Of a DNA stretch of 64,000 nt, positions 53,728 to 62,462 are shown piece by piece. A program made the position numbers and the translations under genes. How positions within the stretch are numbered: position 1 is the stretch's first letter; the number at the start of each line of letters is the position of its first letter. Origin of the DNA: Bacteroidales bacterium (lineage in GTDB: Bacteria > Bacteroidota > Bacteroidia > Bacteroidales > Tenuifilaceae); contig JACJXC010000005.1 of assembly GCA_020636835.1 (NCBI GenBank), forward strand, positions 248,001 to 312,000. Reading direction: 5' to 3'. The notes beneath the pieces were generated by a model. It saw only the letters and a program-made list of their open reading frames with translations, was not told the origin of the DNA and ran no database searches.

Positions 53728-54864
53728 TTATTGTGACAACAAATCTGAATAGATATTGATCAGATTCTGTTCCTGAGTGCTCCAATTAAATTCATTAAGC
53801 ACTGCATTCTGACCATTATAACCCATCTCATACGCTAAATTTTTATTCTCACACAAAATAGTAATTGCATCACGAATCTCATCAACAGACTTAGGACTAA
53901 CTGCAATACCACAGTGATATTTATCAATAATCAATTCTTTCCACGATGTAAAATTAGTACAAACAATAGGTAATCCCGCCAACATGTATTCAAAAACCTT
54001 ATTATTTCCCATAGTACCTTGCTTAAATCCAACATTGGGAGAGTACTCAAAGATAATTATCCCGATCGAGGATTTCTGGTATAACTGCTCTAATTCAGCC
54101 TTAGAAATCCAATCTATAAATATAACCTTATTATTAATGTCATAAGATTTAAGAGTTAACTTATACTGCGGGTCAATTTTACCAATAATTTTATACTCTA
54201 TACTATCAATAGATTGTATGGCCTGAATAATTTCCTCTTGGCTAGTATTACGATAAACAGTTCCAGCATAACATAAAACATTGTCCCTTTTAATGTAATC
54301 GGACCTTTCAATAGTATTAAAATTAGATGATAGCATAGGATAATTGCTAACAATATCAACATCTCGATCCGAACATGTATTCATGCTTGAAACAATATGA
54401 GGAGAAACCGTTATAACTCGATCGAATTTGTTCAGGTTACGCTTGTATTGATGAATTAACAACTTATAGAATGCTCTACGTAAACAAGAAGGAAGCCAAG
54501 CAATTTCATTCACATACTGAGGCCAATCCTCATGACTGTCAAAAATTACTTTTTTCCTCTTCTTCAGCAACTTTAACCCAAACCAGAATAGTTCAATATC
54601 ATGGAAATGGTATATCCGCGCATCAATTTTACAGACTTCTCTATAGACCTTTCTTGAAAGAAAAAATAGGCGATAAAGGGGATGCATAGAGGAAGTCGGC
54701 ACCCCCACAATGTGAACGCCATCCACCAACTCCGATTTAGCATTGGGGACAACTAGGAACACTTCAAATCCTGCTTTCACAAGCGAAACGCACTCCTTTT
54801 GGAATACACGCACATCATCGGCTTCGTGTGCACAGGTAAAATGGCAAATTCTATTTTTATTCAT
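53728..54864 (-). CDS. Glycosyltransferase family 4
   Basis: A 378-residue GT-B glycosyltransferase: RICHFTCAHEADDVRVFQKE at the N-terminus, IYHFHDIELFW, then FDSHEDWPQYV, and the donor-site half with NVLCYAGTVYRNTSQEE and VGFKQGTMGNNKVFEYMLAG. The EX7E-type element is in the last segment. It adds one sugar of the repeat unit on the cytoplasmic side. The donor is unknown, possibly the dTDP-3-amino sugar. It follows the Wzy-like gene by 23 bases. Confidence 0.88.
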   Translation of the reverse strand: MNKNRICHFTCAHEADDVRVFQKECVSLVKAGFEVFLVVPNAKSELVDGVHIVGVPTSSMHPLYRLFFLSRKVYREVCKIDARIYHFHDIELFWFGLKLLKKRKKVIFDSHEDWPQYVNEIAWLPSCLRRAFYKLLIHQYKRNLNKFDRVITVSPHIVSSMNTCSDRDVDIVSNYPMLSSNFNTIERSDYIKRDNVLCYAGTVYRNTSQEEIIQAIQSIDSIEYKIIGKIDPQYKLTLKSYDINNKVIFIDWISKAELEQLYQKSSIGIIIFEYSPNVGFKQGTMGNNKVFEYMLAGLPIVCTNFTSWKELIIDKYHCGIAVSPKSVDEIRDAITILCENKNLAYEMGYNGQNAVLNEFNWSTQEQNLINIYSDLLSQ

Positions 54865-54887
54865 AACATATATCTCAAAATAAAAGA

Positions 54888-56213
54888 CTACTTAGAGGTT
54901 TTTATAATCTTTGAAATAAATAACAAACGACCTTTAAATGCAGGAGAAGATGAAAAACCTACGGAATACAATACCAACATCATAATAATTAATCCATTTG
55001 ATAACAACGCAATAGAGAAAGACATGGAAAAAAGCGCAATAAAACAAGAAACGATAACTCCAAAAAAAAGTTTTGCATTAATTGAAGCAGAGCACAAATC
55101 AAATAATTTAAGTATTATAACCAATACAACCGGGATAATAAGAACCCCTATAACCCCTAAATTTGAGTATGCATCAGAGAATAGCCCATTATTGGCACTA
55201 GACTGATAATCGTTAAAATACAACCCAGATAATATACGCTCTATTGACATATCATAAGGGGAATCGAACCCAAATCTACGCATAAATTTTTGCCGATAAA
55301 GATCCAATTCATGGGTAGAAAAAAAATCATACGAAGCCTGGGTAATTCGGGCTGGGATATAGAATCCTCTCTGTATTGCCAATACGTGTATATTTCGACT
55401 CCCAATAATAATTGGTTCCAAACAAGACACAATAGGAATAAAAGTAAACAATATTCCGAAATATTTTGTACGTTCAAAAGAAAAAAATAAATATCCTAAA
55501 ACAGTTGAAAACAATGAGAATAAAACCGATTTCTGACCGCCAATACCATAATTTAAAAAAACAATAAAAAAAACAAAGCATGACAAAACCCAACGTCTTT
55601 GGGAAATAAACAAAACAAAGAAAAATGGAAGGATGACACTTGCAGCCATAATAACATAATTAAATACAAGTGGTAAATTCCAGGTTTCTTGATCCCAACG
55701 AATAGAATAAACATCGTAAATATTTATCCAAAACCTAAAACCGGTGTATCTACCAGAAATAAATAAAATAATAAATACAACTAGCAAAAACAACAAAAAA
55801 GGGAAAAAGAAGGGGACTCTCACATTTTTACTCGTAAAAAAATCAGGAAAACGCAGGAGTAAAGAATAAAATATTACCCAAAAAATAAAAAATAAAAAAA
55901 AGTATCTTCCACTAATAGGAACAAAAGCATAAAGCGAAGTATTAGGAATAACCGAAACGAATAGAAATAAAATAGCAACTACAGAAGAAAAAGAATACCG
56001 ACGACACAATAAAATATGGAAAAAAAGAAATGGCACAAGAAATAACCACGAAATAACATAATGAAAAGAAGTAGTGTCAACAACATACCCTAAATAGCCA
56101 TAGTACTTAACTGTTTGGGTAAAATAAGAAATATCCAGAAATAATCTGAATAGCAACGGACTCAAAAAAACCATTAAAAAAATAATATGATCAACGGGTT
56201 TTTTTTTCAACAT
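54888..56213 (-). CDS. Wzy-like O-antigen/capsule polymerase
   Basis: A 441-residue, very hydrophobic and AT-rich gene product with about 11-12 membrane helices and one larger periplasmic loop (about 270-345, with RFGFDSPYDMSIERILSGLYF and SSANNGLFSDAYSNLGVIGV). The loop ending in a (S/D)xxYSNLGxxG motif resembles oligosaccharide repeat-unit polymerases (O-antigen polymerase/EpsG class). The lack of wider similarity is normal for polymerases. Context with the flippase directly upstream supports Wzy. Confidence 0.75.
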   Translation of the reverse strand: MLKKKPVDHIIFLMVFLSPLLFRLFLDISYFTQTVKYYGYLGYVVDTTSFHYVISWLFLVPFLFFHILLCRRYSFSSVVAILFLFVSVIPNTSLYAFVPISGRYFFLFFIFWVIFYSLLLRFPDFFTSKNVRVPFFFPFLLFLLVVFIILFISGRYTGFRFWINIYDVYSIRWDQETWNLPLVFNYVIMAASVILPFFFVLFISQRRWVLSCFVFFIVFLNYGIGGQKSVLFSLFSTVLGYLFFSFERTKYFGILFTFIPIVSCLEPIIIGSRNIHVLAIQRGFYIPARITQASYDFFSTHELDLYRQKFMRRFGFDSPYDMSIERILSGLYFNDYQSSANNGLFSDAYSNLGVIGVLIIPVVLVIILKLFDLCSASINAKLFFGVIVSCFIALFSMSFSIALLSNGLIIMMLVLYSVGFSSSPAFKGRLLFISKIIKTSK

Positions 56214-56283
56214 ATTAACAAAATCAAATTAAAAACTTCAATTAATCAACTTTATAAATCGAGGATAAGTAATATTTATATAA

Positions 56284-57564
56284 CTATCTTAAATTACCTT
56301 GAGCATATTTATACGACAAAAACAGATTAACCAAGTAAGCAACACTTCGCCCAATGGTATAACACCATAACACATAACGTATGTCTGTAAAATAAAAACA
56401 CCCAACACCCCAAGATAATAAAGAAATAACAAAATATAACAACTGCCAATATAATACAGCTCGCATTCTTTCGGCAACAATGAACATTCCAAAAACACTT
56501 TCGGCAACAAAACTGATCATCACTGTTGGTGATAAAATCTGAGCGTATACTCCAGCCTCTCTCCATTCATCTCCCAAAACAAACGAAAAGATATCAGGAA
56601 GAAACAGAACAAATAAGCCAAACATTAAGAAAGAAAAAACTGACAAGACTTTAACCGTTTTTACATACAAATCCTTAGCATTACCTTTATTAAGAAACTC
56701 ATCATTAGCCCTCTGTCGAAAAACATCGCGAATAGCCAAACTTAGCACAGAAACAGGAACAGCAAGAACCATATTTGTCATCGAATATAAACCTAATTTT
56801 GCTTCTCCAAAATAAAATCCTAGAATTAGAATTGCAAACTGCGAAGCAACTGTATTCAACAATTGAGCCGGCATAATAAATAATGGACACTGCTTATACT
56901 GAAAAAACATTTTTTTTAATCGCAGAACGGATACCGATTTAAAATATTTAGAATTGAACCGAAGCACATTCCACATGGATATAACAGCAGTAAAAAAACG
57001 TCCCAAAAACTCACCAATAACTAATCCGCCCGATGAAATAGAGGTTATTCCTATGGTTAAATTACTAATAGTCAAAGAACTTGTATTAATAATTTTATTA
57101 AAAGACAATTGTTTAAAAAGTGAAAACTTAACACACCACTCATTATAGCATTGGTAAACAGATATTAAAAATGAAATTACAGGACATATAAAAATCCAAT
57201 GAACCAATCTGGGCTGGTTTAGCATTGTAGCAATAGAATTGGAAAAAAATAAAAAGATCACAATACACAAAACAGAAAAAATAAATGATAGTAGCAACGA
57301 AACCATCACAAGATGAGCTGCATCTCGCTTATTTTTGGAAATAAGAATAACAGACTCGTATTTGCCAGTCGCAATTACATTAATAATAACAGTAACAGAC
57401 TGAACAAGAGCCAAAAGGCCGAACTCATCAGGCGAAAATAATCGAGATAAAAGTGGAGCAAAAATAACTGGAATAGCCTGAGATATAGCAGTTCCAATTG
57501 AAAGAATCATAGAATTCTTAACAAAACTACTACTACTAAAAAATTGTCCTAAAAAATTCCTCAT
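56284..57564 (-). CDS. Wzx-type polysaccharide flippase
   Basis: A 426-residue membrane protein starting at the ATG at 57564 (MRNFLGQFFSSSSF); a GTG five codons upstream is an alternative. There are about 12-14 helices with the MOP/RfbX start, SMILSIGTAISQAIPVIFAPLLSRLFSP, where the typical FxPEEFG-like segment reads FSPDEFGLLALV. It moves undecaprenyl-linked repeat units across the inner membrane. The downstream polymerase and the upstream nucleotide-sugar genes are in the same direction. AT-rich like its downstream neighbours. Confidence 0.88.
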   Translation of the reverse strand: MRNFLGQFFSSSSFVKNSMILSIGTAISQAIPVIFAPLLSRLFSPDEFGLLALVQSVTVIINVIATGKYESVILISKNKRDAAHLVMVSLLLSFIFSVLCIVIFLFFSNSIATMLNQPRLVHWIFICPVISFLISVYQCYNEWCVKFSLFKQLSFNKIINTSSLTISNLTIGITSISSGGLVIGEFLGRFFTAVISMWNVLRFNSKYFKSVSVLRLKKMFFQYKQCPLFIMPAQLLNTVASQFAILILGFYFGEAKLGLYSMTNMVLAVPVSVLSLAIRDVFRQRANDEFLNKGNAKDLYVKTVKVLSVFSFLMFGLFVLFLPDIFSFVLGDEWREAGVYAQILSPTVMISFVAESVFGMFIVAERMRAVLYWQLLYFVISLLSWGVGCFYFTDIRYVLWCYTIGRSVAYLVNLFLSYKYAQGNLR

Positions 57565-57775
57565 ACATAAAGCCTTCACCCTACTCTATAGTAATAACGC
57601 TTCAAATCATCCCAATAAAAATATACCCAAATCTTTTATTAATAGAAAATATTTATGACACCTCAATCAATTCATCGAAGCAAAAATACTCTCACAAAAG
57701 AAAACACAAATTCTCTATGATCCGTGATTAAACAACAGGCACTTTACATAAAAGCAAAAAACAATAAAGCAATTA

Positions 57776-58831
57776 CTAAATACCTCCATACATTTTATTA
57801 TAATACTTTTGATAATCCCCACTCGTAACCCTCTCTAACCACTGTTGGTTTTCTAAATACCAATCTACTGTTTTACTAATCCCCTCCTCGAATTGGAGTG
57901 AGGGTTGCCAGCCCAGCTCGTTCATGATTTTATGGGCATCAATGGCGTAGCGCAAATCGTGGCCAGCCCTGTCGGTTACGTAGGCAATTAGCTGCTCGGA
58001 GGTGCCTGCGGGGCGCCCCAACTTTTCGTCCATCACGCGGCAAACCACCCTAATTAAATCGATGTTCTTCCACTCGTTGAAACCACCAATATTGTAGGTT
58101 TCTCCATTCTTGCCACCATGGAATACCGTATCGATTGCCCGAGCATGATCAACCACGTACAGCCAATCGCGCACATTTTCACCTTTGCCGTAAACCGGTA
58201 GCGGCTTGTTATTCTTGATATTATTGATGAAAAGGGGAATTAACTTCTCGGGGAATTGGTTTGGCCCATAGTTGTTTGAGCAGTTGGTGATTACAAATGG
58301 TAGTTTGAAGGTGTTGCCGTATGCCCGCACAAAATGATCGCTGCTGGCCTTTGAGGCGGAGTAGGGCGATTGGGGATCGTAGGGTGTTGACTCGTAGAAA
58401 AATCCCTCGTTCTCGAGCGATCCGTAAACCTCATCGGTTGATACATGGTAGAAGAGCTTCCCCTCCATGTTCCCCTTCCACGATTCCTTTGCGGCCTGCA
58501 ATAACGATAGGGTTCCCATAACATTGGTTTGAGCAAACGAGAATGGATCGGTTATGGAGCGATCCACGTGCGACTCGGCGGCAAGGTGTATAACGCCATC
58601 CACCCGGTAATCGGTAAAAATCTGAAGCATACGGGCGTAATCACAAATATCAGCCTTCACAAACTCGTAATTAGGCAAGGTTTCGATATCCTTCAGGTTT
58701 TCGAGATTGCCCGCATAGGTCAACTTATCGAGGTTGACTATTCGGTACTGAGGGTATTTGGTTACAAACAGCCGCACAACATGCGACCCAATAAACCCAG
58801 CCCCACCGGTAATTAGAATGCTCCGCTCCAT
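57776..58831 (-). CDS. rfbB: dTDP-glucose 4,6-dehydratase
   Basis: A 351-residue SDR enzyme starting at the ATG at 58831 (MERSILITGGAGFIGSHV); the longer frame would overlap rfbA by about 200 bases with non-conserved sequence. Features are the NAD-binding GGAGFIGS, the STDEVYGSL motif with the catalytic Asp-Glu pair, YSASKASSDH (YxxxK) and NCSNNYGPNQFPEKLIP. It makes dTDP-4-keto-6-deoxyglucose, the branch point for rhamnose or 3-/4-amino sugars. It lies 14 bases downstream of rfbA. Base composition is more balanced than in the flippase gene. Confidence 0.96.
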   Translation of the reverse strand: MERSILITGGAGFIGSHVVRLFVTKYPQYRIVNLDKLTYAGNLENLKDIETLPNYEFVKADICDYARMLQIFTDYRVDGVIHLAAESHVDRSITDPFSFAQTNVMGTLSLLQAAKESWKGNMEGKLFYHVSTDEVYGSLENEGFFYESTPYDPQSPYSASKASSDHFVRAYGNTFKLPFVITNCSNNYGPNQFPEKLIPLFINNIKNNKPLPVYGKGENVRDWLYVVDHARAIDTVFHGGKNGETYNIGGFNEWKNIDLIRVVCRVMDEKLGRPAGTSEQLIAYVTDRAGHDLRYAIDAHKIMNELGWQPSLQFEEGISKTVDWYLENQQWLERVTSGDYQKYYNKMYGGI

Positions 58832-58845
58832 AATTCTATCCGCTA

Positions 58846-59718
58846 TTACTTTGTAAGTGATATTAAATACTGTCCGTACTGATTCTTCGACATGGGCTGC
58901 GCAACCCTGAGCAACTGCTCCTTCCCTATCCAGCCTTTCTGGAATGCAATTTCCTCCAGACATGCTATTTTCAAGCCCTGACGATGCTCGATGGTTGCAA
59001 CAAAGTTGCTGGCCTCGGTAAGCGATTCGTGAGTACCCGTATCGAGCCATGCAAAGCCTCGCCCCAACAATTCAACCGCCAAACGGTTCAGTTTAAGGTA
59101 CTCCTGGTTTACAGTGGTTATCTCCAGTTCTCCCCGTGCCGATGGCTTAATACTTTTTGCAATCCGTACCACATCGTTGGTATAGAAGTACAGGCCAACC
59201 ACAGCGTAGTTCGATTTAGGACTGGTCGGTTTCTCCTCGATGGAGATAACCCGCCCCTGCTGGTCGAATTCAGCTACACCGTACCGTTCAGGATCGCTCA
59301 CGTAGTAGCCAAACACCGTCGAGAGTTTATCAACCTCCACATTATGACGAGCCGATTTAAGCCGCTCCGAGAAGCCCTGACCATAAAAGATATTATCGCC
59401 CAGCACCATGCATACATCATCGTTGCCAATAAATTCTTCACCTATAATGAAAGCTTGCGCCAACCCTTCGGGGCGTGGCTGCTCGGCATACGAAAAGTTA
59501 ACCCCGAAATCGGAGCCATCGCCCAACAGTTTCCTAAAATTGGGCAAATCCTCAGGAGTTGAAATAACCAGAATATCCCGAATCCCCGCCAACATTAAAA
59601 CTGATACTGGGTAGTATATCATTGGTTTATCGTAAATGGGGAGCATTTGTTTCGAAACCCCCTTAGTGATGGGATACAAACGGGTTCCAGCACCTCCGGC
59701 TAGTACAATTCCTTTCAT
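58846..59718 (-). CDS. rfbA: Glucose-1-phosphate thymidylyltransferase
   Basis: A 290-residue nucleotidyltransferase of the normal RmlA length. The nucleotide motif GGAGTRLYPITKGVSKQMLP is at residues 8-27, followed by PDGLAQAF-type sequence (RPEGLAQAFIIGEEF), VLGDNIFYG with the metal-binding Asp, and EKPTSPKSNYAVVG. It makes dTDP-glucose from dTTP and glucose-1-phosphate. It is cotranscribed with rfbB. Confidence 0.97.
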   Translation of the reverse strand: MKGIVLAGGAGTRLYPITKGVSKQMLPIYDKPMIYYPVSVLMLAGIRDILVISTPEDLPNFRKLLGDGSDFGVNFSYAEQPRPEGLAQAFIIGEEFIGNDDVCMVLGDNIFYGQGFSERLKSARHNVEVDKLSTVFGYYVSDPERYGVAEFDQQGRVISIEEKPTSPKSNYAVVGLYFYTNDVVRIAKSIKPSARGELEITTVNQEYLKLNRLAVELLGRGFAWLDTGTHESLTEASNFVATIEHRQGLKIACLEEIAFQKGWIGKEQLLRVAQPMSKNQYGQYLISLTK

Positions 59719-59724
59719 AGCAAA

Positions 59725-60780
59725 CTAAATTTTATAGTATTTTTTATACCACTCCACAAACTGACCAATACCATACTGAACCGATGTTTGTGGCTTATAA
59801 CCCAGATTCTCGACTAAATCGTCGACATTAGCCCAGGTAGCCGGCACATCGCCAGCCTGTAAGGGCAGCATATTTTTGATCGCTTGTTTACCAAGAGCCT
59901 GCTCAATAGATTCAATAAAATCCATCAATTTCACAGGAGCGCTGTTCCCTATATTGTAAATTTTATAGGGTGCAACAGAGGTTCCAGGGTTGGGATTGGC
60001 GCCCGACCACGATGAATCGGGAGTAGCCGGATTGTCGATAACCCGCACTATACCCTCAACAATATCGTCGATATAGGTAAAATCGCGCTGCATTTTGCCA
60101 TTATTATACACGTCGATGGGCGTGCCCTCAATTATTGCCTTGGTGAATATGAACAGAGCCATATCGGGGCGCCCCCACGGGCCATATACAGTGAAAAAAC
60201 GCAATCCGGTAGTTGGAATACCATAAAGATAGCTATAGGTATGCGCCATTAACTCATTGCTCTTCTTACTGGCAGCATATAAGCTAATAGGATGATCCAC
60301 ATTATGGCTTGTTGAGAATGGCATCTCCTCATTTAAACCGTAAACGCTAGAACTGCTGGCATACGCCAAATGTTTCACCTGATTATGCCGGCATCCCTCC
60401 AGAATGTTCAGAAATCCGTTAATGTTGCTATCGATGTAGGTAAACGGGTTCTGAATACTATAGCGAACTCCAGCCTGAGCTGCAAGATTACAAACCTTGT
60501 CGAATTTTTGGCTGGCGAACAAGTTTAAAACCGACTCCCGATCCTCCAACTTTAACTGCACAAAACTGTAATTATTGAATTTACTGCTCTGTACAATTTT
60601 TCCGTACTCAATCTCCCCCTTATCAATTCCCATTAGGCTCAAACGGGAATACTTCAGGTTGATGTCGTAGTAATTGTTTATGCAATCGAGCCCAACAACC
60701 TCATCGCCCCGGCTCACAAGCCTTTGGGCAAGGTGAAATCCGATAAAGCCGGCAGTTCCAGTAACTAAGATTTTTGCCAT
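59725..60780 (-). CDS. UDP-glucuronate 4-epimerase-like NAD-dependent epimerase
   Basis: A 351-residue SDR epimerase. NAD-binding GTAGFIGFHLAQRL (with Phe where Ser is common) lies at the N-terminus, with SSSSVYGLNEEMPF, the catalytic YAASKKSNE (YxxxK) and TGLRFFTVYGPWGRPDMA, which are features of the CapI/GAE group that converts UDP-glucuronate to UDP-galacturonate. This fits its position immediately downstream of the UDP-glucose dehydrogenase. It is six bases upstream of rfbA. Confidence 0.9.
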   Translation of the reverse strand: MAKILVTGTAGFIGFHLAQRLVSRGDEVVGLDCINNYYDINLKYSRLSLMGIDKGEIEYGKIVQSSKFNNYSFVQLKLEDRESVLNLFASQKFDKVCNLAAQAGVRYSIQNPFTYIDSNINGFLNILEGCRHNQVKHLAYASSSSVYGLNEEMPFSTSHNVDHPISLYAASKKSNELMAHTYSYLYGIPTTGLRFFTVYGPWGRPDMALFIFTKAIIEGTPIDVYNNGKMQRDFTYIDDIVEGIVRVIDNPATPDSSWSGANPNPGTSVAPYKIYNIGNSAPVKLMDFIESIEQALGKQAIKNMLPLQAGDVPATWANVDDLVENLGYKPQTSVQYGIGQFVEWYKKYYKI

Positions 60781-60817
60781 TAATACAACAGTTAGTTATA
60801 GAGTAATCAAACCAATT

Positions 60818-62209
60818 CTAGTAAGTTTTACCTATCGCCCGCACCTTAAAGCCAATTTCAATCAATTTCTTATGATCCAATATGTTGCGACCATCAAATA
60901 TAAAGGCCGGTTTCATCATGCTATCGTAAATACGTTGCCAGTCGTAGGTTTTAAACTCGTCCCACTCGGTAACAACCGCAATTGCATGGGCATTCTCACA
61001 AGCCTTGTAAGGATCGAGGGTAACTGTAAGCAATTTTCGGTTTTCCTCCGGACTCCGAGAATTCAAATAGTCTAAATCGGCATACATCGATTTCTCGGGA
61101 ACCTTGGGGTCGTAAACCCAAACGTTGGCCATATCATTCAAAAGATGATCGGACACATATATGGCAGCGCTCTCGCGGGTATCGTTGGTATCCTTTTTAA
61201 AGGCCCACCCCAGCATTGCAATTTTCTTCCCCGATACGGTGTTAAACAGGGTTTGAATAATGCTCATTGCAAACCGGCGTTTCTGGTAATCGTTAAGGAT
61301 GATAACCTGTTCCCAATAGGCTGCAGACTCGGGTAATCCGAAGTACTCGCAGAGGTACACCAGGTTGAGAATATCCTTTTGGAAGCACGAGCCCCCGAAA
61401 CCTACCGACGATTTTAGAAATTTCGATCCAATACGGGAATCGGCACCAATGGCAAAGGCCACCTCATCCACATCGGCACCGGTAACCTCACAAAGCGCCG
61501 ATATACTATTAATTGATGATATGCGTTGAGCCAAAAAAGCATTGGCAGTTAACTTAGAGAGTTCCGACGACCAAAGACGGGTTTGAATAATGCGCTCGCG
61601 GGGAACCCAGCTTGCGTAAACCGAAGTTAATGCCTCGATGGCCGCTAACCCATCAGGAGTCTGATCGCCACCAATAAGCACTCTATCCGGGTTCATTAAA
61701 TCCTGAACGGCCGTACCCTCGGCCAAGAATTCGGGGTTGGATAGCACTTGAAATTTGATGCCATTACCCGTTTCGGAAAGAATGGTTTTAACGGCCTGAG
61801 CGGTTCGCACTGGAAGGGTGGATTTTTCCACCACAATCTTATCGGAAGTGGAAAGATTGGCGATTTGACGGGCACATAGCTCTACAAAGCGTAAATCGGC
61901 AGCTCGACCTTTTCCCACTCCAAATGTTTTTGTAGGAGTGTTTACGCTAATAAAAACCATATCGGCCTCCTTAATACCCGACTCCACATCGGTACTAAAG
62001 AAAAGATTCCGACCACGAGCTTGCTTAACAACCTCCAACAAACCGGGTTCGTAAACCGGTAAACTATCAGTATTCCATGCAGCAATCCGCTCGGGGTTGA
62101 TATCAACCACATTAACCTTGATCCCGGGGTTTTTCATAGCTATTACAGCCATTGTTGGACCTCCAACATAGCCAGCCCCTATACAGCAAATACTTTTAAC
62201 TTGAGTCAT
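60818..62209 (-). CDS. ugd: UDP-glucose 6-dehydrogenase
   Basis: A 463-residue nucleotide-sugar dehydrogenase. NAD-binding GAGYVGGPTMAVIA is at the N-terminus, with NTPTKTFGVGKGRAADL (typical of the larger, animal-like UGDH group), VEKSTLPVRTA and the catalytic Cys in VGFGGSCFQKDILNLVY. It oxidises UDP-glucose to UDP-glucuronate, which the next gene can epimerise. Length and motifs point to the eukaryote-like UGDH branch rather than the 390-residue bacterial form. Start ATG at 62209, in the gap after the terminator of the upstream gene. Confidence 0.93.
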   Translation of the reverse strand: MTQVKSICCIGAGYVGGPTMAVIAMKNPGIKVNVVDINPERIAAWNTDSLPVYEPGLLEVVKQARGRNLFFSTDVESGIKEADMVFISVNTPTKTFGVGKGRAADLRFVELCARQIANLSTSDKIVVEKSTLPVRTAQAVKTILSETGNGIKFQVLSNPEFLAEGTAVQDLMNPDRVLIGGDQTPDGLAAIEALTSVYASWVPRERIIQTRLWSSELSKLTANAFLAQRISSINSISALCEVTGADVDEVAFAIGADSRIGSKFLKSSVGFGGSCFQKDILNLVYLCEYFGLPESAAYWEQVIILNDYQKRRFAMSIIQTLFNTVSGKKIAMLGWAFKKDTNDTRESAAIYVSDHLLNDMANVWVYDPKVPEKSMYADLDYLNSRSPEENRKLLTVTLDPYKACENAHAIAVVTEWDEFKTYDWQRIYDSMMKPAFIFDGRNILDHKKLIEIGFKVRAIGKTY

Positions 62210-62417
62210 TATAAGTAATACTAGTTATGGTTACAACTAAAATACATCAATCAAAAGATGACTTACCGCCCAAGCACCATTAAGTTAATCACAAACTGGC
62301 AGAATCACAGTAAATACAACTCCGTTTGGTCAATCCCAAATAGAAAGAGACTAACCACAAATTTAGCCTTCGAAGATAATACATTGGATTGTTACCGCAA
62401 AATATATAATATCAAAC

Positions 62418-62443
62418 AAAAAAAAGCCCCATTTCTGAGGCTT
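62418..62443 (-). terminator. Intrinsic terminator downstream of the WbpA/TviB-type dehydrogenase
   Basis: On the minus strand AAGCCTCA and TGGGGCTT pair over eight positions (one G-T wobble) around a 4-base loop, followed by about eight T residues. It lies 20 bases after the stop at 62463, separating the wbpB-wbpA unit from the ugd-to-ligase unit. Confidence 0.8.
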
Positions 62444-62462
62444 CTTGATATTATCCGGATTT

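Noticed and set aside
58832..59050. Upstream extension of rfbB by 73 codons
   Set aside because: It overlaps rfbA in another frame, and the family start MERSILITGGAGFIGS is at 58831.
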